DNA from: Pseudomonas sp. SID14000
GTDB lineage: Bacteria; Pseudomonadota; Gammaproteobacteria; Pseudomonadales; Pseudomonadaceae
Assembly: GCF_002165135.1 (NCBI RefSeq)
Contig: NZ_NFZQ01000006.1
Span: 281,342 to 345,341, forward strand
Length of the DNA: 64,000 nucleotides
Direction: 5' to 3'
Below are positions 44,078-53,225 of the stretch, in pieces. The number at the start of each line of letters is the position of its first letter. The first letter of the stretch is position 1. The notes under the pieces are model-generated. The model made no database searches. It was given only the letters and a program-made list of their open reading frames with translations, and was not told where the DNA came from. A program made the translations under genes and the position numbers.

Positions 44078-44812
44078 TCAATGCCAGGTGCCAGCGGTGC
44101 TACCGCCATCCACCGGCAGGATCACGCCGCTGACGAAGCGTGAGTCGGCCAGGTACAACACCGCATCCACAACATCCTGCGGCGAGCCGGTGCGGCCACT
44201 GGGTGACAGTGCGCCCAGCCCCTGCACATTGCCGCCATGCAGTGGCGTATCGATGATTCCCGGTGCCACGGCATTCACCTGCACGCCGCTGGCTGCCATT
44301 TCCAGCGCCAGGCCTTTCACCGCCTGGTTCAGGCCGCCCTTGACCAGTACCGGCAGCAGGGCCGGCACGCGGGTGTCCGGTTGCAAGGCGATGGAGGCGG
44401 TGATGGCGATGATCTGCCCATGCCCCTGCCGGGCCATGATTCGCGCCGCTTCCTGGGCCGGGTAGAAGAATCCCTTGAGGTTGGTGCCGACCAGGGCATC
44501 GACATCCGCTTCGCTGTACTCGGCAAACGGCTTGGCAATGAAGATGCCGGCGTTGTTGATCAGCAGGTCGACTCCGCCAAAGGTTTGTACAGCACTGGCG
44601 AACAGGCGCTGCGCTGTATCCGGTTCGGCGATATCGCCAGCTACGCCGATGAAGCGCGAAGGGTTACCGAGGCGGGCGGCGGCTTGCTCCAGGCGGGCCT
44701 GGCTGCGGGCATTGCCGACCACGTTGTCGCCGCGTTCGAGGAAGGCCTCTGCCAGGGCAAAACCCAGGCCGCTGGAGGCCCCGGTGATGATGACGGTACT
44801 TGGTGTGTTCAT
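44078..44812 (-). CDS. SDR-family protein lacking the catalytic tyrosine
   Basis: A 244-residue Rossmann-fold protein with the NAD(P) motif TGASSGLGFALAEA, NNAG at 87-90 and PGIIDTP. Ser140 and Lys158 are in place, but the residue four before Lys158, normally the catalytic Tyr, is Pro154 (LLPVLVKGG). A classical ketoreductase mechanism is therefore unlikely unless another residue acts. The start MNTPSTV is chosen because ggag lies nine bases upstream; MYM two codons earlier is too close. Confidence 0.85.
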   Translation of the reverse strand: MNTPSTVIITGASSGLGFALAEAFLERGDNVVGNARSQARLEQAAARLGNPSRFIGVAGDIAEPDTAQRLFASAVQTFGGVDLLINNAGIFIAKPFAEYSEADVDALVGTNLKGFFYPAQEAARIMARQGHGQIIAITASIALQPDTRVPALLPVLVKGGLNQAVKGLALEMAASGVQVNAVAPGIIDTPLHGGNVQGLGALSPSGRTGSPQDVVDAVLYLADSRFVSGVILPVDGGSTAGTWH

Positions 44813-44936
44813 GTACATGATCTCCAGTGAAGTGAGCCATGGGCTCGGTGTGGAGCCACTGTAGGTTGCAACTAACACTTGAAAAATGAGGTAAAGCGCA
44901 TTTCAATCGATACATCATGTAATTAATCGAGCTGTC

Positions 44937-45857
44937 ATGACCCGCCATTTCGATGATCTGCAACTGGGCAGTCTGGAGCTGTTCTGTCTGGCCGCCGACA
45001 GCGGCAGCTTCACTGCCGCGGCCACGGAGGCCGGCGTTACACCGGCGGCAGTCAGCCGCAGCGTGGCGCGCCTGGAAGAGCGCCTGGGCGTGCGTCTGTT
45101 CGTCCGCACTACCCGGCAGATGCGCCTGTCCGCAGCGGGCCAAGCCTATTACCAGCAATGCCGGCAGGCGCTGGGGCAACTGGTCGAGGCCGAGCGCCAG
45201 GTCACGGGTGGGCAGGTCGAGCCAAGCGGCCGCCTGCGCATCAGTGCCCCCACGCCCTATGCCCACCACCGCCTGTTGCCGCTGCTGCCGCGTTTTCGTC
45301 AGCGCTACCCGAAGGTGCAGGTGGATGTGCATGTCAGCAACCGCAACGTCGATTTCGCCGAGGAACCGTTCGACCTGGCCATTCGTGGCCGCGAGCCGGC
45401 CGATTCACGGCTGGTGGCGCGCCGCCTGGAAGATGCCGAACTGGTAGTGGTGGCCACGCCGGCCTACCTGGCCCGTGCCGGCACGCCACAAACACCGCAG
45501 GATTTGCTGCAACATGAGTGCATCCAGTTCGAAATACCCAGCAGTGGCCGCCGCCCACCGTGGAGTTTTCGCCAGGATGGCCAGCAGGTGGAGATCGAAA
45601 CCCAGGGAGCGTTCACTTGCCTGGGCGATTTCCTGGCTACCGCTACGCTGGTGCGCCATGGCGGCGGGCTGATGCAGGCTTATCGCTTTACCGTGCAGGA
45701 CGCACTGGCCAATGGCGAACTGGTAGAAGTGCTCGCTGAGTTTGGCGGGACCTCGCGGCCATTCACGCTGATCTACCCTCAGGCCCGGCACATGCCGTTA
45801 CGGGTGCGGGTGTTCATCGATTTCCTGTGTGCGCAAGCCGGCCTGCCGTTGGGCTGA
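44937..45857 (+). CDS. LysR-family transcriptional regulator
   Basis: A 306-residue LysR protein with HTH at about 9-68 (LFCLAADSGSFTAAATEAGVTPAAVSRSVARLEERLGVRLFVRTTRQMRLS), of the group that often controls a divergent oxidoreductase gene. It faces the SDR-tautomerase operon across 124 bases; GTTGCAAC at 44865-44872 in that gap is a possible half of its site. Confidence 0.9.
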   Translation: MTRHFDDLQLGSLELFCLAADSGSFTAAATEAGVTPAAVSRSVARLEERLGVRLFVRTTRQMRLSAAGQAYYQQCRQALGQLVEAERQVTGGQVEPSGRLRISAPTPYAHHRLLPLLPRFRQRYPKVQVDVHVSNRNVDFAEEPFDLAIRGREPADSRLVARRLEDAELVVVATPAYLARAGTPQTPQDLLQHECIQFEIPSSGRRPPWSFRQDGQQVEIETQGAFTCLGDFLATATLVRHGGGLMQAYRFTVQDALANGELVEVLAEFGGTSRPFTLIYPQARHMPLRVRVFIDFLCAQAGLPLG

Positions 45858-45950
45858 AACGGTACGCTGCAGGTATTGGGCAACTATGCTTCTGGCTGCG
45901 TCAGGCCTCATGTACCTCGACGACCCCAAGGTTTTCCAGGAGAACGCTCC

Positions 45951-46223
45951 ATGAAATCCACGAAATGCATACCCTTGCTGGTGATTGCCTCGGTCCTCAG
46001 TTTTGCCGCACACGCAGACCCTGCGAGCAACTGTGCGGCCAAGATCAAGGAGCTTGAGGATTTCGACAAGGCCAGTGGCCAGGCAATGCATGGCGGTATG
46101 GCCCATGACTTCAAAGTTCACTTGCAAAATGCCAAGGATGCTCAGAGCAAGGGAGATATGACTCAGTGTCAGGCCTCGGCGGACCAAGCCAAGACTATCT
46201 ACAACAAGGCACGTAGCAAGTAA
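45951..46223 (+). CDS. Small secreted protein of unknown function
   Basis: A 90-residue protein with a Sec signal peptide (MKSTKCIPLLVIASVLSFAAHA, cleavage after AHA at 22). The mature 68 residues are charged and helical, with two cysteines (Cys28 and one in MTQCQAS) that could form a periplasmic disulfide. ggag stands upstream of the ATG. I do not recognise the family. It stands alone after the LysR gene. Confidence 0.7.
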   Translation: MKSTKCIPLLVIASVLSFAAHADPASNCAAKIKELEDFDKASGQAMHGGMAHDFKVHLQNAKDAQSKGDMTQCQASADQAKTIYNKARSK

Positions 46224-46229
46224 GCCCTT

Positions 46230-46329
46230 GCTGGCCTCTTCGCGGGTAAACCCGCTCCTACAGTATCTCCAACAGGCTCAAGGCCAGCGTGGTTACTGTG
46301 GGAGCGGGTTTACCCGCGAAGAGGCCAGC
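46230..46329. repeat. Inverted REP pair
   Basis: cctcttcgcgggtaaacccg and cgggtttacccgcgaagagg with near-standard tails (ctcctacag on the left), flanked by ctggcc/ggccag arms. Confidence 0.85.
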
Positions 46330-46346
46330 GCAGGCTGGCGCCGTCT

Positions 46347-46997
46347 TCAGAACCAGCGATCGTTCTTCCTGCGCCCACGGGTCAGCGACGGCAGGATCAG
46401 CCCCGCCAGCAAGCCCGCGCCGGCAATGCTGCCGCCATACACCATGTAGCGCATCATCACCTGCTTGTTCTCGTCCCCCAGGCGTGCCTGGGTATCGCGC
46501 AGCTCCGACTGGCTCTGGTCGAGCTGTTCATTCAGCGCCTTGTTGCGTGCTTCAAGTTCGTCGATCAGCTTCTTGCGTGAATCGAGAGTTTCCTGCATGC
46601 CCTGCACGCGGTTCTTCCAGCTGTCGTCGATGTTCTTCAATTGCCCGGTCAGGTCCGCGACCTGGGCATCGAGCTGCGGCAGGCGCTCGCCCTGGCCTGG
46701 CACCGACTGCAGATCGTTGCTGAGAATCCACACCACATCGCCGTTCTGCCCGCGCACCTGGCTGTAGTTACCCTGGCTGCCAATCAGGGTCAGCTTCTGC
46801 CCGGACTTGAGCGTACCAACGATGCGGTGGCCATCGGTCGGGCCGCTGCGTACGTAGGTGCTCAGGCTGTCGCTGACCCAGCGTGCATCGCTGGCAGGCT
46901 CTTCGGCGTGCACGGGGGCGGCAAGGGTCACCAAGGCGGCGATCAGGCCGCCGTGCAGGGCAGTGAGGGCGAAAGCAATCGGGCGGGAATCGGGCAT
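46347..46997 (-). CDS. SH3-domain envelope protein (TIGR04211/YgiM-like)
   Basis: A 216-residue protein. After a signal peptide (MPDSRPIAFALTALHGGLIAALVTLAAPVHA) comes a bacterial SH3 domain (WVSDSLSTYVRSGPTDGHRIVGTLKSGQKLTLIGSQGNYSQVR). A long coiled coil (about 115-180) and a C-terminal transmembrane helix (MVYGGSIAGAGLLAGLILPSL) with a basic tail RGRRKNDRWF follow. E. coli YgiM has the same order; a cell-wall-sensing or scaffold role is presumed. It is a single gene. Confidence 0.85.
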   Translation of the reverse strand: MPDSRPIAFALTALHGGLIAALVTLAAPVHAEEPASDARWVSDSLSTYVRSGPTDGHRIVGTLKSGQKLTLIGSQGNYSQVRGQNGDVVWILSNDLQSVPGQGERLPQLDAQVADLTGQLKNIDDSWKNRVQGMQETLDSRKKLIDELEARNKALNEQLDQSQSELRDTQARLGDENKQVMMRYMVYGGSIAGAGLLAGLILPSLTRGRRKNDRWF

Positions 46998-47201
46998 GTC
47001 GGGTCTTCGCGGAAACAGGAAAAAAGTAGGCCCGGTGACTGGGCCGATGAACCGGTCGGTGAGTTGACCGTCAGCGAAAGACCGTTTTTTTGTCAGCAGG
47101 TTCACTACCTGATATCGGAAATGTCTGCAGGATGTTGCATGGCTCCAAGCGGTGACACCGTACTAGACTCAGAGGTTCACACTCTTTCATGGAGCAAGAC
47201 C

Positions 47202-47681
47202 ATGACTGCCAAGAACACTATCTGCCTCTGGTACGACAACGATGCCGAGGAGGCTGCCAATTTTTACGCCAGCATCTTCCCTGACAGCAGAGTGATTGCC
47301 GTACACCAGGCACCCGGTGATTATCCATCCGGCAAGCAAGGTGACGTGATTACCGTGGAGTTCAGCGTGATGGGTATTCCCTGCGTGGGGCTCAATGGCG
47401 GCAAGGCCTTCACGCACTGCGAGGCTTTTTCGTTCCAGGTCAGTACCGAGGACCAGGCCGAGACCGACCGCTTGTGGGATGCCATTGTCGGCAACGGCGG
47501 CGAGGCCAGCGTCTGCGGTTGGTGCAAGGACAAATGGGGGATTTCGTGGCAGATCACCCCGCGTATCCTCATCGAAGCCATCAGCCACCCCGATCGGGCG
47601 GCGGCCAAGCGGGCATTCGACGCCATGATGCAGATGGGCAAGATCGAGGTGGCGAAAATCGAGGCAGCGTTGAAGGGCTGA
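47202..47681 (+). CDS. VOC-family (PhnB-like) protein
   Basis: A 159-residue glyoxalase/VOC-fold protein of the PhnB/3-demethylubiquinone-like group. Characteristic stretches are CLWYDNDAEEAANFYASIFPDSRV, FSVMGIPCVGLNGG, and GWCKDKWGISWQITP. Catalytic role unknown; members are metal-dependent or non-catalytic. The start has ggag ten bases upstream; the long upstream frame is not coding. Confidence 0.85.
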   Translation: MTAKNTICLWYDNDAEEAANFYASIFPDSRVIAVHQAPGDYPSGKQGDVITVEFSVMGIPCVGLNGGKAFTHCEAFSFQVSTEDQAETDRLWDAIVGNGGEASVCGWCKDKWGISWQITPRILIEAISHPDRAAAKRAFDAMMQMGKIEVAKIEAALKG

Positions 47682-47752
47682 TGCCAGTCCGTTTTCAGGG
47701 GACGCACACAATTGCCACCTTCTGTGCCGTACCTGTGGGGCTTGCCAGCGAT

Positions 47753-47769
47753 GGGCCGCAAAGCGGCCC
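47753..47769. terminator. Hairpin between convergent VOC and BCCT genes
   Basis: gggccgc and gcggccc form a perfect 7-base stem with an aaa loop; a degenerate REP tail (acctgtggggcttgccagcg) precedes it. Confidence 0.45.
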
Positions 47770-47791
47770 CGGCTTCCTCTGATTGGCCCGA

Positions 47792-49540
47792 TCAGTTGCC
47801 GGTCACTTCGGCCTCTGCCGCCGCCACCTTGGCCGAAGCCTTCTTTTCCTGCACCACGATGTAGAACTCTTCGCCATGCTTCACCGCGCCATACAGCACG
47901 GCCTTTTCGATCAGCTCGTTGCCTCGCAGGTGGCGCAGCATCATCGGGTCCTTGCGCAGGTCGCGGTACAGCGCCAGGCACAGCAGCACCATCACCACCA
48001 CGAATGGCAGGGCCACGACGATAGTCAGGTTCTGCAGGCCTGTCAGCGCCTCGCCGGGGGCGCGCGGGTCGCCGATCGCCAGCATGATTGCCGCCACCGT
48101 ACCGGTCAGCGCGCCCCAGAAGATCACCGTGCGCCGTGATGGCGTGGTGGTGCCGTGCTCCGATAGCGTGCCCATCACCAGTGACGCCGCGTCGGCACCG
48201 GAAACGAAGAAGATACCCACCAGAACCATCACCAGCACTGAAGTCGCCGACGCCAGTGGGTAGCTGTCCAGCAGCTGGTACAGCGCGTGGTTGCTGTTGA
48301 CCGCACCATTGGCCAGCTGGAAGGCGCCTTCGCGCAGGGCGTCGATACCCGCGCCGCCAAAAATGGTGAACCACACCAGGCTGACCAGGCTCGGTACCAG
48401 CAGCACCCCGGTGACGAACTGACGGATGGTTCGGCCGCGGCTGATGCGGGCGATGAACATGCCCACGAACGGCGTCCAGGAAATCCACCAGGCCCAGTAG
48501 AACACGGTCCAGCCGGCCAGCCAGTTGTTCATCTGCTCACCGCCGCTGGCGTTGGTGCGAGCCATCATTTCCGGCAGCATCTTGACGTAGATGCCGATCG
48601 AGGTCGGCAGCAGGTTGAGCATCAGCAGTGTCGGGCCGACCATGAACACGAATAACGCCAGCACCAGTGCCAGCACCATGTTGGTGTTGGATAGCCACTG
48701 GATTCCCTTGCCGATGCCCGATACCGCCGAGGTGACGAAGGCAATGGTCAGCAAGGTGATGATCGAGATGTAGAACAGCTTGCCGGGGCTTTCGATCCAG
48801 CCGTTGTATTCCAGGCCACCGGCGATCTGCAGCGCGCCGAGGCCCAGTGAGGCAGCCGAGCCGAACAGCGTGGCGAAGATCGCCATCATGTCGATCAGAC
48901 GGCCGAGCGGGCCGTTGGCGTGCTTGCCGATCAACGGCCGGAAGGCGGCGGAAATCAGCTGCGAGCGACCGCGGCGGAAGGTGCCGTAGGCAATCACCAG
49001 GCCGACGATGGCGTACATGGCCCAGGGATGCAGAGTCCAGTGGAACAGTGTGGTGGCCATGGCCACCTGCACCGCTTCGCTGGACTGCCCGGTGGTCGAC
49101 CCAGGCGGTGGCGACACATAGTGCGATAGCGGCTCGGCCACGCCGAAGAACATCAGGCCGATGCCCATGCCGGCGCTGAACATCATCGCCACCCAGGACA
49201 CCGTGCGGAATTCTGGCTGTTCGCCATCACGGCCCAGCGGGACCCGCCCGTAACGGCTGGCGGCCAGCCACAGCACAAACACCACGAACAGGGTGGAGGT
49301 AAGCACGAAGAACCAGCCGAAGTTGAGAATGACCCAGGATTGCGCGCTGGAGGCGCGGCTGGCGAGGCTGGCCTGGTTGAGGAAGCCCCAGAGGACGAAA
49401 GCGATTGCCAGGAGGCTGGTGAAGCCAAAGACGATCCAGTCGAGCTTGCCCTCGAAATGCCGGTCCTGGCGTGCTTCTGCGGTTTTCGAGGGGTCCGTCA
49501 CGCCAAGGTCGAGCGTTTCGGTGATGTGTTCCTTTGCCAT
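47792..49540 (-). CDS. betT: BCCT-family choline/betaine transporter
   Basis: A 582-residue transporter with twelve helices. The BCCT signature is WAWWISWTPFVGMFIARISRGRTIR, and GMGIGLMFFGVAEPLSHY is the glycine-rich substrate/ion helix. The C-terminal cytoplasmic tail is short (about 60 residues after the last helix) compared with E. coli BetT at 677 residues, whose tail senses osmolarity, so this may serve catabolic uptake of choline, betaine or carnitine. Start MAKEHITETL is chosen over a 57-residue upstream extension. Confidence 0.88.
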   Translation of the reverse strand: MAKEHITETLDLGVTDPSKTAEARQDRHFEGKLDWIVFGFTSLLAIAFVLWGFLNQASLASRASSAQSWVILNFGWFFVLTSTLFVVFVLWLAASRYGRVPLGRDGEQPEFRTVSWVAMMFSAGMGIGLMFFGVAEPLSHYVSPPPGSTTGQSSEAVQVAMATTLFHWTLHPWAMYAIVGLVIAYGTFRRGRSQLISAAFRPLIGKHANGPLGRLIDMMAIFATLFGSAASLGLGALQIAGGLEYNGWIESPGKLFYISIITLLTIAFVTSAVSGIGKGIQWLSNTNMVLALVLALFVFMVGPTLLMLNLLPTSIGIYVKMLPEMMARTNASGGEQMNNWLAGWTVFYWAWWISWTPFVGMFIARISRGRTIRQFVTGVLLVPSLVSLVWFTIFGGAGIDALREGAFQLANGAVNSNHALYQLLDSYPLASATSVLVMVLVGIFFVSGADAASLVMGTLSEHGTTTPSRRTVIFWGALTGTVAAIMLAIGDPRAPGEALTGLQNLTIVVALPFVVVMVLLCLALYRDLRKDPMMLRHLRGNELIEKAVLYGAVKHGEEFYIVVQEKKASAKVAAAEAEVTGN

Positions 49541-49855
49541 GAATGATGAGGCCCCTTTCTGGCTTACCTGCAGGTGCAGGCTTGTTGTTGTGTGGGCTAC
49601 CGAGTTCGATGACTGCCCCGGCGAGGAGATTGCTGGCGCGATTATCCTGCGCAGGAAACGGCGGTTCCTGTCCCGATAACGCCCCGGGGCGTCCATTACG
49701 CGACCTGCCAAATACTTTTAGTTCCGGGGGCGATGGCCCTTTCTGCCTCGCGTTCTGGTACCCTGATGGGCATTCCCCGGGCCTGCACATCCGAGCACCG
49801 TAGAAGCGCTGCTGCTTGTGGGCCTGGCCGCACCAGGAAACGGAGATTCGTCAAA

Positions 49856-50173
49856 ATGGCCACTGACCGTGTGAGCCTGATTCATTTCGATAAATTGAGC
49901 ATGAGCCCTGCCGCTGCCGATCGGTTCCAGAAAGCCCTCGACGCGCTGGAAGCGCTCAAGCTGCAGGACCGTTACGTGTACCTCATCGCTCCTTATCTGG
50001 GTGATATCGCTGACGCCTCCGACCGCGAACAACTGGCCACCGCACTGGAGCAGGGCTTGCGCGTGGTCGACGAGCTACTGGCTGCCAGGTCGGTTACCAA
50101 GGTCAAGGCCGAGGAAGTACGCCAGGTGTTCCACGGCGCCGCCGAGCGTGCACGGGCAGAAATGCCCGGCTGA
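49856..50173 (+). CDS. Conserved protein of unknown function
   Basis: A 105-residue soluble, mostly helical protein starting MATDRVSLIHFDKLSMSPAAADRFQKALDALEALK. No motif is recognised. It is followed nine bases later by a DUF1289 gene and then a LysE gene on the same strand, so the three may be cotranscribed. Confidence 0.65.
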   Translation: MATDRVSLIHFDKLSMSPAAADRFQKALDALEALKLQDRYVYLIAPYLGDIADASDREQLATALEQGLRVVDELLAARSVTKVKAEEVRQVFHGAAERARAEMPG

Positions 50174-50181
50174 GTGGCGGC

Positions 50182-50382
50182 ATGGCCAAAGACATCGACA
50201 ACCCTTGCGTATCGCTGTGCCAGCTCAACAGTGATTTGTGCGTGAGCTGCGGCCGCACCCGTGACGAAATCCGCAAATGGCGGGGCATGAAGCGTCCCGA
50301 GAAGATGGCCACCGTGCAGCGGGCGGCAACGCGGATGAAGGCTATCGCCAAGAAGGTGGCCAAGCGGCAGAATGCCGACTGA
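50182..50382 (+). CDS. DUF1289 protein
   Basis: A 66-residue protein with four cysteines (PCVSLCQLNSDLCVSCGR), the DUF1289 signature, and a basic tail. The cysteines probably hold a zinc ion or Fe-S cluster. In-operon spacing with the preceding gene is nine bases. Function not known. Confidence 0.85.
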   Translation: MAKDIDNPCVSLCQLNSDLCVSCGRTRDEIRKWRGMKRPEKMATVQRAATRMKAIAKKVAKRQNAD

Positions 50383-50432
50383 ACCTGCGTGCCCTGCACG
50401 CGGCCTCTCCTGATTGTCTGACGAGCCTGAAA

Positions 50433-51074
50433 ATGGATACTCACTCGCTGTTTGCTTTTACCCTGGTCGCTGCAATCGCGATCGCCAGCCCCGGCCCTGC
50501 CACCCTGATGGCCATCAACAACAGCCTGGCCCATGGCCAGCGCAGCGCTATCTGGTCGTCGCTGGGCAATGGCTCGGGCCTGTTCTGTCTGTCGGCTGCC
50601 GCCATGCTGGGGCTGGGGGCGTTACTGGCCAGTTCCGAAATGCTGTTCAATGCCGTGAAGATCCTGGGGGCGGGCTACCTGTTCTATCTGGGGGCGCGGC
50701 AATTGCTGAAAAAGAGCCCGATGCTGGCGCAGGGCACCGTAGAGGGTGTGGCCAAGGTCCGGCCCACGCGGCTGAAGCTATACAAGTCGGCCTTCCTTAC
50801 GGCGGTGACCAACCCCAAGGCGACGATGTTCTTCACCGCGCTGTTCCCGCAATTCATCGACCAAGGGGCGGCCTTGCTACCGCAGTTCCTGATCCTGACC
50901 GGGATATTCGTGGCCTTGTCGCTGGTTTCGCTGAGCCTGTATGCCGCGCTTGCGGCGCGGGCCAAGGGCGTGCTGAGCCGGCCGTCGCTGTCGCGCTGGG
51001 TGAGCCGGGTAGTGGGCACGACCTTCATCGGTTTTGGCGCGGCGATCCTGGCGATGCGCCGGCAAGGGGCCTGA
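50433..51074 (+). CDS. LysE/RhtB-family exporter
   Basis: A 213-residue membrane protein with six helices; signature FTLVAAIAIASPGPATLMAINNSLAHG and TAVTNPKATMFFTALFPQFID. Substrate unknown, likely an amino acid. It follows the DUF1289 gene after 50 bases. Confidence 0.88.
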   Translation: MDTHSLFAFTLVAAIAIASPGPATLMAINNSLAHGQRSAIWSSLGNGSGLFCLSAAAMLGLGALLASSEMLFNAVKILGAGYLFYLGARQLLKKSPMLAQGTVEGVAKVRPTRLKLYKSAFLTAVTNPKATMFFTALFPQFIDQGAALLPQFLILTGIFVALSLVSLSLYAALAARAKGVLSRPSLSRWVSRVVGTTFIGFGAAILAMRRQGA

Positions 51075-51243
51075 AATACGAGGGCCGCTTCTTCTGGCCG
51101 ATAAAAGGCCAACCTGATGGCCGTACATGGTCCAGACTGTCTACAGCACGCACAGATGGATGCTGCAGTCGACCACAGGATGTGGCAGTCTTTGGCCACC
51201 GCTCCGGGTCTGCGGATGTTACATGTGCCGAGGGTTGTCGATA

Positions 51244-52032
51244 ATGGAGCGCTGCTTTCGCCACGCTTTGCTGCTGTTGCCGTGCCTGTTGCTGCTGCCG
51301 TCGGCGGCGGCAGCGCTTGAGGAGTGCCGGCGGCTAACCGCCACCGGCAACCCGGAATACCCCCCCTATCTGTGGCGCGACCCACAAAACCCCCAGCAAC
51401 TGATCGGTGCCAATGCCGACCTGCTCAAGTACCTGGGCAAGCAGTTGGGGCTGGAAATCGAGGTGGTCTACGGCGGGCCGTGGTCGCGCGCCCAGGAAGA
51501 AGTGCGCACGGGACGGATCGACCTGATGGCCGGGTATTTCCTGACCAAGGCCCGCCAGCAACAAATGGATTTCATTGCCCCGCCATTCCTGCATACGCCC
51601 AGCGTGGTCTGGGTGCGTCAGGACAATGCCTTTGCCTACCAGCAATGGGCCGATCTGAAGGGCCGAAAAGGCGGCACGCTGGTCAACAACAGCCACGGCC
51701 AGCAGTTCGACGACTACGCCAGGGCCAACCTCACCCTCGAAGCGGTACCCGGTGCCAGGCAGGCGTTCGAGAAGTTGATGCACAAGCGCAGCGATTACGT
51801 GGTGTACGAGCAGTACCCCGGCATGGCGCTGGCGCGCACCCTGGGGATTGCCGGTACTGTACAGGTGCTGGAGCCACCGATATCCAGTGAAGGGCTGTAT
51901 CTGGCACTGTCCCATTACTCGCCCTGCAACCAGCCACAACTGCGTGAGGCGCTGGCGAGGGAGATGGAAAAGATCGTTGCCGGGGCGCTGCCGGAGCAGT
52001 TGTTGCAGCAAAACCTGGAGCGTTGGCAATAA
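51244..52032 (+). CDS. Periplasmic amino-acid-type solute-binding protein
   Basis: A 262-residue protein with a signal peptide (MERCFRHALLLLPCLLLLPSAAAA) and the SBP_bac_3 fold: NPEYPPYLWRD, NADLLKYLGKQLGLEIEVVYGGPW, GRIDLMAGYFLTKARQQ and VYEQYPGMALAR. No transporter genes adjoin it, so it may be an orphan binding protein or sensor. The upstream part of its frame is not coding. Confidence 0.82.
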   Translation: MERCFRHALLLLPCLLLLPSAAAALEECRRLTATGNPEYPPYLWRDPQNPQQLIGANADLLKYLGKQLGLEIEVVYGGPWSRAQEEVRTGRIDLMAGYFLTKARQQQMDFIAPPFLHTPSVVWVRQDNAFAYQQWADLKGRKGGTLVNNSHGQQFDDYARANLTLEAVPGARQAFEKLMHKRSDYVVYEQYPGMALARTLGIAGTVQVLEPPISSEGLYLALSHYSPCNQPQLREALAREMEKIVAGALPEQLLQQNLERWQ

Positions 52033-52053
52033 ATAGCAGCCTGGTATGCGCTC

Positions 52054-53073
52054 CTACAGGGCCCGCGCCAGCTGCTCGGCTTCCTTGGCCCGGGTCACGC
52101 TGACCGCGCCGGGCAGGCTGACATTGTTCTTCGCCGCGAGGATTTCGGCCATGACGCTGACGGCGATCTCGGCCGGGGTCTTGCTACCGATATAAATGCC
52201 GATAGGGCCGTGCAGGCGCTGCAACGACGCTTCGCTTTCGCCGAAGTGCTCGATCAGCCGCTCGCGACGAAGCTGGCTGTTGCGCCTTGAGCCGATGGCA
52301 CCGATGTAGAACGCCGGGCTGTGCAGGGCTTCGAGCAGGGCCAGGTCATCCAGCTTGGGGTCGTGGCTGACGGCGACGATGGCGCTGCGCAGGTCCGGGG
52401 CGAAGGCGCGGACCACGTCGTCCGGCATGCCGGCCAGGCGGTTGACGCCGGCAACGTGCCAGCCTGCCGTGTACTCGGGGCGCGGGTCGCACAGTGAAAC
52501 GTTGAAGCCATTGAACAGGGCCATGGTCGCCAGGTATTCGGCCAGCGCGCCGGCACCGATCAGCAGCAGACGGTAGCCGGGGCCGAGGGTGCTGAGCATG
52601 TGCTGGCCATCGAAGCTGAACAGTTCGGGCGTGGTGGTGGCGGTGAGGCCGGCTTTGCCGCTGCGCAGGTCGAGCTCACGGCGTACCAGGCTGCCGCTGT
52701 CGAGGCCGGCCAGCAGTTGCTCGAGGTTTTGCAACGACGGGGTGAATTCCAGCACCAGTTCGAGGGTACCGCCACAGGGCAGGCCGAAGCGGTGGGCCTC
52801 GTCGGCGCTGACACCATAGCGCACCACCTGGGGCAGGCCGCCGGGCATGCCGGGGCCGCCGTAGGCGCTGGTGTAGCGGTGGATGAGGTCGTCTTCGATG
52901 CAGCCGCCAGAAACACTGCCGACCACACGGCCGTCGCTGCGCAGGGCCATCATCGAGCCCACTGGGCGGGGGGAAGAGCCCCAGGTGCGAGCCACCGTGG
53001 CGAGCAGGACGCGGTGGCCGGCGGCGAGCCAGTCTCGGGTGGTGCGCAGGACGAGCAGGTCGATGCTTTCCAT
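52054..53073 (-). CDS. XdhC-family molybdenum-hydroxylase maturation protein
   Basis: A 339-residue protein of the XdhC/CoxI type. The N-terminal domain has WGSSPRPVGSMMAL and GSVSGGCIEDDL; the C-terminal Rossmann domain has LLLIGAGALAEYLATMA and IGAIGSRRNSQLRRERL. XdhC proteins bind and protect sulfurated molybdenum cofactor and insert it into hydroxylases. It lies on the same strand downstream of the molybdo-hydroxylase genes, its probable client, with a REP pair between. Start MESIDLLVL. Confidence 0.9.
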   Translation of the reverse strand: MESIDLLVLRTTRDWLAAGHRVLLATVARTWGSSPRPVGSMMALRSDGRVVGSVSGGCIEDDLIHRYTSAYGGPGMPGGLPQVVRYGVSADEAHRFGLPCGGTLELVLEFTPSLQNLEQLLAGLDSGSLVRRELDLRSGKAGLTATTTPELFSFDGQHMLSTLGPGYRLLLIGAGALAEYLATMALFNGFNVSLCDPRPEYTAGWHVAGVNRLAGMPDDVVRAFAPDLRSAIVAVSHDPKLDDLALLEALHSPAFYIGAIGSRRNSQLRRERLIEHFGESEASLQRLHGPIGIYIGSKTPAEIAVSVMAEILAAKNNVSLPGAVSVTRAKEAEQLARAL

Positions 53074-53111
53074 GGGGACTCCGTTAAACCTGATGTTCAA
53101 GGGTGGCAGTT

Positions 53112-53213
53112 CCGGCCTCTTCGCGGGCTTGCCCGCTCCCACAGGATTTGCACTAGTCATCAGTGCCTGTGCAGTACCTGTGGGAGCGGGTTCACCCGCG
53201 AAGAGGCCAGTAC
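53112..53213. repeat. Inverted REP pair
   Basis: cctcttcgcgggcttgcccg and cgggttcacccgcgaagagg with ccacagg tails; the left core (cttgcccg) and right core (ttcaccc) differ. It separates the cytochrome gene from xdhC. Confidence 0.85.
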
Positions 53214-53225
53214 AGCCACCAAATT

